NCBI GenBank assembly: GCA_037190845.1
Contig: JBBCJI010000036.1
Coordinates: forward strand, 1-25,229
DNA length: 25,229 nucleotides
DNA from: JBEBVQ01 sp037190845
Lineage (GTDB): Bacteria > Bacteroidota > Bacteroidia > Chitinophagales > Chitinophagaceae
Direction of reading: 5' to 3'
Position 1 is the first letter of the stretch, and every line of letters starts with the position of its first letter. Both the position numbers and the translations under genes were made by a program. The notes under the pieces were generated by a model. The model had not been told where the DNA came from. It searched no databases and saw nothing but the letters and a program-made list of their open reading frames with translations. Positions 14,276 through 24,500 of the stretch are shown in pieces.

Positions 14276-14330
14276 CAGGAATGAGGGGTGAGGGATGAAG
14301 ATAATACTAATCATTCATCCCTCATTCCTG
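14276..14330. repeat. GA-rich repeat hairpin (copy D) upstream of cas6
   Basis: The left arm (14276-14299) begins CAGGAATGAG and ends GGATGAA. The right arm TTCATCCCTCATTCCTG (14314-14330) pairs with it except for a 7-base GGGTGAG extra in the left arm. The structure fills most of the 73-bp gap between the ompA-like stop and the cas6 start. No T-run follows in the minus direction, so it is not a classic terminator. It belongs to the same family as the copies upstream of cas1 and cas2. Confidence 0.7.
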
Positions 14331-14342
14331 CAAGATGGGGTG

Positions 14343-15572
14343 TCATTCAAAAGAAACGACCGCCTTTCTGCTCAGGAAGTTATCTCTTGCCACCTGTTGG
14401 GTCTCTTCTATCCGTACCGATATCGTTCCGCCGTAGCCCAGTGTTTCCGTAATGAACCGTTTCACGGCATCCGCTCTTTTTTCTTTGAGCCGCTGGTTAA
14501 AACTCTCCTTACCGGTATTATCGGCGTAAGCCGTAATCGTCAGGGCAGATGCAGTAGTGCCCGCCAATGCTTCGGTCAGTGTCTTTTTGGTCTCCCGCGT
14601 CAGGTAGGCCGAGCTGACGTTGAAGTATACCGATACCGGAGGCGGAGGCACCGCCTCGGGTGGCGGGGGTACAGCGTTCAGTTGCTGCTGCAGTACCACT
14701 ATCTGCTGCCGTAGCTCCGCTACCTGGCTTTTGAGCGCCGCCTGCTCTGCGCGAACCGCATCGTCGATTACCGGCGGCGGCGCTACTGCCGGTGCTTGTG
14801 GCATACCAAAATATTCCGGGTCGAAAAAATTGACGCCATACATCGGTTTGTTCCGCGATCTGCCGAACGTATATGCAACACCCAGCCCTGTGCTCAGGTA
14901 AGGATTGTTACCTGTAGCATTGTTGTAGCCGTCAAAGCCGTCGTGATATACCATGTTGTACGTCGCGTCCAGCTCTGCACGCAGGTAATTTGTGATACGG
15001 TATTGGAACCCGCCGCCCAGCCGGCACGTCCAGAAGTCATCTGCCACATTGCCGTTACGGCTGTCGTCTGCCACCAGGTAGCGATCCGCTTCAAAGCTTC
15101 CCCATCCCAAACCCGCTTTCGTATACAGCCCCCAGCGCCGTGTGCCGCGCCGCTTGTCTATATTGCTCAGATGAAACAGCATGTCCCCGTAAACCGTATA
15201 AAAGCTGTTCTTGTAATACTCTACATCGTTCGCGCCCGTCATCTGCCCCCAGCGGTATCCCGCCTGGACGCCCAGTAACGGTGTGAACTGCTTTTCCAGA
15301 TATCCTTCCAGCCCTATGTCCACCTTCGTCTTATCTCCATATAAGCCCTGCAGATCACGGCTCAGCTCCGTGTCGTAGCGGTACGAAGGCAGGTCGTACA
15401 AATGCAACCCGCGGATACCGATGCTCCAGCCCTTCAGCTTTGACGGCTGTTCCCCCGACGCAGCATCCTGGGCAAAGAGCACGGTGCCTGTGGACAATAA
15501 TGCAGCCGTCACGGATAACGTACTAACGATACCGGCCGTGCGTCTTGCTTTAGCCTTTATATATGATCTCAT
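14343..15572 (-). CDS. OmpA-family outer-membrane protein with N-terminal beta-barrel
   Basis: The 409-residue protein has a signal peptide (cut probably after A34 in LFAQD). An aromatic-rich beta-barrel region of about 200 residues follows, with repeated strands such as LLGVQAGYRWGQM and LGGGFQYRITNYLRAELDATYN. Then come a coiled-coil/Gln-rich segment (AALKSQVAELRQQIVVLQQQL), a proline-rich linker, and a C-terminal OmpA domain with VYFNVSSAYL and ITAYADNTGKESFNQRLKEK. It would anchor the outer membrane to peptidoglycan. The gene starts 24 bp after the giant T9SS gene on the same strand, so they are probably cotranscribed. A role in attaching or stabilising that protein at the surface is inference; it is not a PorP/SprF homologue. 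Confidence 0.88.
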   Translation of the reverse strand: MRSYIKAKARRTAGIVSTLSVTAALLSTGTVLFAQDAASGEQPSKLKGWSIGIRGLHLYDLPSYRYDTELSRDLQGLYGDKTKVDIGLEGYLEKQFTPLLGVQAGYRWGQMTGANDVEYYKNSFYTVYGDMLFHLSNIDKRRGTRRWGLYTKAGLGWGSFEADRYLVADDSRNGNVADDFWTCRLGGGFQYRITNYLRAELDATYNMVYHDGFDGYNNATGNNPYLSTGLGVAYTFGRSRNKPMYGVNFFDPEYFGMPQAPAVAPPPVIDDAVRAEQAALKSQVAELRQQIVVLQQQLNAVPPPPEAVPPPPVSVYFNVSSAYLTRETKKTLTEALAGTTASALTITAYADNTGKESFNQRLKEKRADAVKRFITETLGYGGTISVRIEETQQVARDNFLSRKAVVSFE

Positions 15573-15596
15573 ATGTTTACTGTTTTCCAGTCAGGT

Positions 15597-18500
15597 TTAT
15601 CTCAATGTTACTGTTCTTGTCGTTGTATAGCTGCCCGATGTAAAATGCAGGTAATACATGCCGCGCGGCAGATCGCGCAGGTCAAGTTGCACACGCTCTA
15701 TATCCGGGTGCTGTACCTTCCGCGACAGGATACGCTGCCCCGTTGTGCCGTAGCCCTCGATATACAGCTCTTCCCTCCAGTGCTCCGGTACTTCTATCGT
15801 TACCACACCTGTGGACGGGTTCGGATACAGCAATAGGTCTCCCTGTGCCGTCTGGTCTGTGATACCTACACCACCACCTCTCTTACCGATCACATGATCG
15901 TCAGACAGCGCCGTACATCCCTCTGCGTTCGCTACCACTACCTGGTAATTGCCGCCTTCGGTATACGTATACTGCTGTGTGGTGGCGCCCGGTATCAGGT
16001 GGCCGTCGCGGTACCATTGGTACGTGATATAGTTACCGGTTGTCAGTTTCGTAGAGCCTATACGTGATACTACCGGCTTCACCGGCGCCGGCAGTACCGT
16101 GATCGCGATCGTACCATTCGCACTGCAACCTTGTCCGTCTGTATAGGTATAGCTCAGCACATGACGTCCTGTACCTGCTGCTGCCGGATTGAACGTGCCC
16201 GGCGGTGTTACGCCTGCACCGCTCCATTGGATGCCCTGCTGGCCCAGCGTCAGGTCTACCGGGGATTCATAGACACATATTTGCGTCAGCGACGGCAGCC
16301 GCCCTTCTCCCTGCGGCAGCACCGTTACCCGGAAGCTCACCATAGTGGTATTGCCCGCCGCATCTTTCAGCTCAAAGGTATTCACGGTAGTACCGGCCGG
16401 GAAGATATTGCCGCTGGGCAGTCCGGCGATGCGCGTTACCGTTACCGGCCCACAATTGTCCGTACCGGTGGGCAGCATATACATATACGCCGCATCACAG
16501 ACACCTACCGTATCGTCGGCCGGTACGGTCGCTACCGCAGGCGCCTGCCGGTCTTCGACCGTTACGGTAAATGACCCCGTCGTACGGTTACCTGCGGCAT
16601 CTGTGGCCGTGAACGTCACCGTGGTCACACCGACCGGGAAGCGGTCGCCGGACTGGTGGCTGCCGGTCAGTGTTGCTCCGCTGCAGTTATCCGCTACAAC
16701 AGGAACCGTGAACGTAACCGCCGCATCACAACGGCCGTTGGCTGCCGCCACAGTCATGTCTCTGCCGCCGCCGCGCCAGTTGATCACCGGCGCTATCTCG
16801 TCCCTGACCACTACCGTAAAGTCGATCGTCGTACTGTTGTTATATGCATCTGTAGCCGTATAGCTCACCACCGTGCTGCCGACCGGGAATGTGCTGCCGG
16901 ACGTATGGGTCTTTGTGACCACAGCCGTACCGCAGTTATCCACGGCAAACGGCTCTGCCCAGCTCACCGCAGCCCCGCAGCTCTGGCTGTCAGGTACAAT
17001 CGTAAACATGGACGGTATGTTGCTGAATACCGGCGATACCGTATCTGCGACCGTCACCGTAAAGCTGCCGGTACGCGTATTGTTGCTGCCGTCACGGGCG
17101 GTCACTGTTACCGTTGTCGTCCCTACCGGGAAGATGCCGCCATTCAGGTGCGAGGTCTGTACCTGCGTACCCGCACAGTTATCGCTGGCAGTAATAGTCG
17201 CCCATTGTACCGGCACACTGCACTGGCCTGCGCCCACATAAGCAGTGATCGCTACCGGCAGGTTATCAATCACAGGACGAATCGTGTCATGAACGGTAAC
17301 GATCGCTGTCTTTTGTGCACTGTTGCCCGTGCTGTCCGTTACGGTCAGCATCACTGTGTTCGCACCCAGATCCGCACAATCGAACACGTTGATATCCAGG
17401 CTTAATGTCTGTATGCCACAATTGTCGCTACTGTTATTATTTACCTGGGCAGGTGTAATGGTAGCCGAACCGTTACCGTCGAGGTATACCGTCAGATTCC
17501 GGGTATTGACAACCGGTGGCGTCTGATCCGCTACCGTCACCGTAGCCTGTACAGTATTGACGTTGCCATTGACGTCCGTCACTGTTAGTGTTACCGTATT
17601 CACACCTTTGTTGCTGCAATCGAACGCCGTCTTGCTCAGCGTCATAGTTTGTATGCCGCAGTTGTCGCTGCTGCCGTTATTCACATCCGCTACCGTCAGC
17701 GTCGCGGTACCGCCTGCATTCAGGTAGATCGTCGCGTTACGCGTCACTACTACGGGTCGGGTTGTATCCCGTACTGTTATAGTAGCCGTACCGCTACGGC
17801 TGTTACCGCTGCCGTCTGTTACTGTAAGCGTCACTGTATTGATGCCTGTATCAACGCAATTGAAGTTACTCTTGTCTATGTTTCTCGTTGTAATACCACA
17901 GTTGTCACTACTGCCGTTATCTACATCCGCAGTCGTAATGGAGGCTGTACCGGATGTATTCAGATATATGGTCAGGTTCCGGGTCGTCACTACGGGACGT
18001 ACTGTGTCCAGCACCGTTACTAACGCCTGGGAAAAGCTGCTGTTACCGCTGCGGTCCGTGACCGTCAGGCGTACAGTGTTCTGACCCGCATTACTGCAGT
18101 TAAATGTTGTTTTATCCAGAACCCTGCTGATTATCGTGCAGTTGTCACTGCTGCCGTTGTCTACATCCGCAGCAGTGATCGTAGCATTTCCTCCTGCGTT
18201 CAGGTAGACGGAGATGTTACGCGTTACCACTGTGGGCGCTGTCTGATCCACCACCCGGACTATGGCTGTTGCGCTGTCCCTGTTGCCGGCCACATCGGTC
18301 ACAACCAGGCGAATCGTATTGTTGCCCGTGTCTGCACAACCAAAGCTCGTCCTGCTTAGTGTCATGCTCTGTATGCCGCAGTTATCCGTGCTGCCGTCGT
18401 TGATGTCGGCGGTAGTGATCGCAGCCGAGCCCGATGCGCTCAGGACGACCGTTATATTTTTGGTACGCACCACCGGACGGATCGTATCCAGCACCGTTAC

Positions 18501-21500
18501 TGTGGCCGTGCCGCTGCGGATGTTGCCTGATGCATCTGTTGCCGCCAGTATTACCGTATTGGCTCCGCGGTTGGTGCAGTTAAAGCTGGTCTTATCCAGG
18601 GTCAGGCTTGTGACCCCGCAGTTGTCACTGCTGCCGTTATTCACTGCGGCGGCAGTAACTGATGCCATTCCTGCACCGTCCAGATAGATCGTCGTATCTC
18701 TTGTCTGTACTACCGGCCGTGTGGTGTCTATTACTATGATCACCGCGTTCGACCAGGCGGTATTCCCGCTATAATCCCTTGCGTACAACCGTACCGTATT
18801 CTGGCCTCTTTCCGAACAGGTGAATGTATCCCTGTCCAGATATAGCGCTTCTATGCCGCAGTTATCCGTACTACCGTTATTCACAGTCGGCGGAGCTACC
18901 GTTACACGTCCAGTACCATCCAGATACACCGTAATGTTGCGGGTATGCACTGCCGGCGGGGTGACGTCCCGTACCGTTACCGTGGCCGGAGCCGTGGCGC
19001 TGTTGTTCTTATTATCCGTTACCGTCAGCAGCACTGTGTTTACACCCGTGTCTGCACAGGTAAAGCTCGTGCGGTCTGCTGCAAAATGCAGCAGGTTCGT
19101 ACAGTTGTCCGTGCTGCCGCTGTCAAGCTGGGAAGCCACCAGCGTCGCTTTCCCTTGGTTATCCAGCTCCAGTACCAGGTTACGTGTCCGCACCTGCGGA
19201 CGGATCGTATCCAGCACGGTCACCAACACCTGCGCCGCAGATGCATTACCTGACGGATCTGTTACCGTCAGCGTCTCCAGGTTCAGTCCTGTCTGCACAC
19301 AGGTGAATGTTGTCCGGCTCAGCGACATTGATACACCGCAGTTGTCGTAGCTGCCGTTGTCTGCTGCCGCCGCCGTTGTTGTTGCTTCACCGCTATTATC
19401 CAGGTATAAGGTCAGATTACTGGCAATTGCCACAGGGCGTATCGTATCACGAACCGTGACGGTGGCAGCGCCTGTTCTTATATTTCCGCTGCTGTCGCGG
19501 ACTGATAATGTTACTGTATGTACTCCGGTATCACTGCAGCCAAACGAAGTGACATCCAGCCACATACTGTCGATACCACAAGCATCATTACTGCCGTTAT
19601 TCACCTGGAAAGCTGTCAAAGCCGCAGTACCCGTACCATCCAGATATAACGAAACGGAGCGAGTCACCACAACCGGGCGTACCGTATCCTCAACCGTAAC
19701 AGTTGCCGTTCCGGTATTGGTATTCCCACTGCTGTCACGGACAAACAATGTTACCGTATTAATGCCTGTATTATTACAGGAGAATGCAGTAATATCCAAC
19801 CACAGGCTGTCGATACCACAATTGTCCGTTGAGCCGTTATTAATATTACCTGCAGTAATGCTGCCGTTACCCGAACCATCCAGATATACCGTCACCGGTT
19901 GCGTCACCACTACAGGACGTATCGTATCCGTTACCGTTACCGCGGCTGTTCCGGTACCAATATTACCGCTGCTGTCGCGAACGGATAATGTCACGGTATT
20001 CACCCCGAGATCATTACAGGAGAAATCCGTAACATCCAGCCACAGGCTGTCTATACCACAATTATCCGAGGAGCCGTTATTGATATCACTTATGGTAATA
20101 CCACCGTTACCCGATCCGTCCAGGTATACTGTAACCGGCTGTGTCAGCACTACCGGACGTATCGTGTCCTCAACCGTAACAATAGCCGTTCCGGTATTTA
20201 TATTTCCGCTGCTGTCGCGAACGGATAATGTCACAGTATTCGTTCCGATATCGTTGCAGGAAAAGTCCGCAATATCCAGCCATATACTATCTATACCACA
20301 ATTATCCGTACTGCTGTTATCTATATCTCCGGCAGTAATGGCGGCATTGCCCGATCCGTTCAGAAACACCGTTAACGGCTGTGTAACTACAACCGGCCGC
20401 ACTGTATCCGCTACTGTGACCGTCAACGTACCTGTGGCAGTATTACCACTACTGTCGCGGACTGATAATGTTAAGGTGTGGACGCCGATATCAGCACAGG
20501 AGAAATCCGTAGCATCCAGCCATAAGCTGTCTATACCGCAATTATCAAAAGAAGTGCTGTCTGCTTCCGCAGCCGAAACAGAAACTGTTCCCCCGGCATC
20601 CAGGTAAACAACCAGATCACGTGCCCATACAACAGGCGCCAGCGTATCCAGCACTGTAACGGATGCCGTACCTGTACCAATGTTGCCGCTGCTGTCGCGC
20701 ACAAATAATGTCACTGCATTGACTCCCGTATCGCCACAGGCAAATGAAGTCACGTCCAGCCACAGACTATCTATCCCGCAATTATCCGAAGACAGGCTGT
20801 CTATCTGTGCAACTGTAACGGAAATATTGCCCACGGTATCAAGGTAAACCACCAGGTCGCGCGTCCATACAACAGGCGCCAGGGTATCCAGCACCGTAAC
20901 GGATACCGTACCTGTACCAATGTTACCACTGCTGTCGCGGGCAGACAATGTTACTGTATTGGCTCCTGTATTACTGCAATCAAACGAAGTCGCATCCAGC
21001 CATACACTGTCTATGCCACAATTGTCTGATGAACCATAGTCAATCTGTGCCGGCAACAGCACTGCCTGACCGGCAGTATCCAGGTACACCGTCAGATTCT
21101 GTATGTTCACCACCGGTGGCAATGTATCCAGCACACGCACCGTTGCAGCAGCATGCACTGTATCTTCATAATTATTGTAAGCAGTCAGCCGCACAGGTAT
21201 ACCTTCACTCCGGGAAATAACAACAGGGGCACTATTACCAAAAAGCTGCTGGCTAACAAAAACAGTTCCGTTATCAGCTACAGCAATCTTCTGGTTATAC
21301 GCTTCCTCAACACCGGCATCTTCCAAATCCATCCAGTTCGCACCATTCCATTTAAATACAACAGTTTTATCCTGCTGCAGCTCATCCTGGTATGTAAGAT
21401 AAAGTGCATCATCGGAGCCGATTGCCAGGCTGGTAGAGGCGACCTGAGTCGAAAAAACGCCATTCTGGTTCCCCACTGATTCCCAGGCAGTTCCATTCCA

Positions 21501-24500
21501 CCTGCTTACAACAGGTCTGTATATCAAATCGGGGCCAACAAGCACTCCTTCGTAGTAAGCAAGGTATGGAGTACCGTCCGAGTCCCTGACCATACTCAGA
21601 TCCATTGACTGTCCCTGAGAAATGCCCGGAGCGCCCACAGGGGCCCAGGCTGTGCCGTCCCATCTGTACACCGAAACCTTACCACCCGGGAAAGTATCAT
21701 CATTAAAACATACATAAACCGTATCCCCATTACCAAAAGCCAGTGACTGATGGCCGGAGTTAAGTACCTCAATACCATTGGCACCAAGGGGCTCCCATAC
21801 AGTTCCCGTCCAGCGCATCACCTTTGTTTTTGTTTTACGATAATAGATATCATATTCGTCATCAAAAGCGATATACAGCGTTCCGTCAGGAGCAAACTTC
21901 AAATCGGCAGACCATACATCTATGGAAGGGACCACATGATTATTCAGCAGGATCCATTGGACGCCATCCCAGCGTGCCACTTTCAGCCCGTCACCCGCAT
22001 TAGGTTCGTCATAGGCAACATAAGGATTACCATCAGGGCCCACAGCAAGCGCCCTCCTGTATGAATTGAACGGGAACGCTGCCCCTACCTGACTCCAGGC
22101 AGCACCGTCCCACTCCAATACACGGAGGTTATAGTCTGAGGCCGGATCACGATCCTGAAAGGCCATATAAACCTTGCCGTTACCGGATGCTGCAATACCG
22201 GCATCATGCACTTCCCAATCCTCCAGATCATCTTCACCTAATGCAGCCCAGGAGCCTGTTGCATTCAGGTCGTCGCAGGAAAAGGCTGTACGATCCAGGA
22301 AAAGGCCTGCATAGCCCATGCTGCCGTTGTCCAGATTATTCGGGGTCAGTGTCGCTGTCCCCCCGGGTCCGAGATATACCGTATAGTCCCGGGCCTTTGC
22401 CGACAGCGCAGGCAGCACCGGCCCCTGAAGCGGACTTTCCACCGCAGTGCCCGCATCCGCACCGTCATGGGGCGTCACTTCAAAAATAATGTACTTTCCT
22501 TCATCATCCGGCGTCAGTACATATACCGTGTCCGTCGCACCGCCGATCTCAGCACGGCCGTCGCCGGATGCATTGTCCGCACGATACCATTTATAGGTCG
22601 ATGCGCCTTCGGGATCATTTTCCGCATCATAATAAGTATAAGCGCCGGTCAACGTTTTACCAGTCTGCAAAGGACCTGCTACGGTCACCACGGATGCAAC
22701 AGGTGGGGTATTAGGCACAGACGGACCGATAGAAAGAGTGAAATAAAGGTCAAGGTCAGGAAGGAAACCATCATATCCACCATTAAGGAGATACAGCTCC
22801 CCACCAGCGTAAGTATTACCGTTTATGTATCTGAGATGTGGCCTGCCGCTTGTCAGACCACTTGACCGCTCTATGACAAACGTATAAACACTGCCGGAAT
22901 CCAGACGAATATTCCGGCTGGAAAAATCAAATTCATTTATACTATTATTGACATAAGCCTGATTTGTCAAGGTTCCCAGTAAATTAGTTAATGGTGCGGA
23001 TCCCCCGCTGTACACCTTAATATCTACAAATTCAGGGCCGCCGGCATAACCGGCCTGTACAATTATCTTGCTTAATGCGCCACTATCGCAGGCAGTGAAA
23101 GAACTTCCTAAGATAGTGCCCAGGATGCTGGAATTTTCTTCTGTCGGCGTAATAATATCGCAGGTGCCACTTCCGGTCACCGGCCCTTGCCGGCTGCTTT
23201 CTACCGCCGTACCCGCATCCGTACCGTCGTGTGGCGTCACTTCAAAGCTAATGTATTTGTCCGCATCGGCTGCCGTCAGTTTATAGGTTGTGGCGTTTGC
23301 ACTTCCGATGGCGGTCTTGTTCAGACCTGAAGCATTGTCCGAACGATACCATTTAAATGTGCTACCACTTTGAGGATCATTGTCGGCATCCGTATATGTA
23401 TAGGTACCGGTGAGCTCTTGACCGACCTGCAGCGTGCCCGAAATGGAAACTGCAGATGCCGTGGGCGGGGTATTAGACGACGCATCCACCGACGACCAGC
23501 CGAATTCATCTATGGCAAAGTAATCCAGATTTCCGCTTAAGGTTATTTCCAGACGGTCTATAGCAATACCCGTATAGTCCGATGATCCCTCGCTGCTGAA
23601 GTCCACCATTGCAAACCCGTTGCCGGGAAGCGCAAAGCTGGTGCTGAACCCGCTCGATTTCGTAAATGTATATTGTGTGACCCCACCCAGCTGTCCGGTA
23701 AAGGTCACGGATCCCGGCTGTCCATTCACTGTGGCCCCGGGGGTCTGTGTTGCGTCTCCGGTAACGAAAAGCCAGAGGCTGTTTACGGTAAAGGCGCCTG
23801 TAGCTTTCCTGATCGTTCCCGTCTGGCCATAGGTACTATTGGGATGAACGGGATCCATAGCATGAATAAACCCTGCCGAACCATCATAACCATATCCGTT
23901 GCCCGCATGATATACAACGAAATTTGCCCCGCCCATCCAGGAGTTGTCCGTGCTGAGATTAAATATACTTCCGTTGCTGGTAAAAGATGTTGCATCCGCA
24001 GTGGCGCCTTCAAAATCTTCTACATAGGAGGTGCCCCCTGAAGATGCGGAACCATAGGTCACCACCAGCTTATGAACAAACATCTCGTACTCCGGATAGA
24101 GTAACACTTCCCAGGCCCGGGGCATGATTATCTGATTCTGCGTACTGCTTAATACGAAACTGATCCGGTTGTCCGTACCCGCCGCTATATTGGCGGTAGT
24201 CATCAGGGAGGTAAGGTCAATTTTATATTCGTGCAAGTCAAGTGATGTATTACCACAATCGGTACAGGTAAGCGTTCCGTTCAGTACCGATGGCGAGGTA
24301 CCGGATAGCGTCACCGGAAAAAGTTCCTTTACACTGCCGGTAGTCCAGTTATCTCCGGCCACATCAACCTTCAGCGGGCCCGCAAAAGATGCGGACTCCA
24401 TATAAATGAATAAAACCGCCTCCTGTACAGGCCGGGTATTGTCTATCTCAAACTGGAAAGCTGTCTTTTCTTCTTCAGCACCAACACCTGGGAGACGTTT

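Noticed and set aside
14270..14314. N-terminal extension of Cas6 by 15 residues
   Set aside because: The extra codons are the GA-rich repeat; the conserved Cas6 start is MRFRLSLTR at 14269.
14276..14330. Rho-independent terminator after the ompA-like gene
   Set aside because: The hairpin is real but lacks a T-run in the minus direction, and it belongs to the repeat family, so it is listed as a repeat instead.
19357..20607. 416-aa plus-strand ORF within the giant gene
   Set aside because: Antisense shadow of the tandem repeats, with the same ~80-residue period and no stop codons because of repeat composition.
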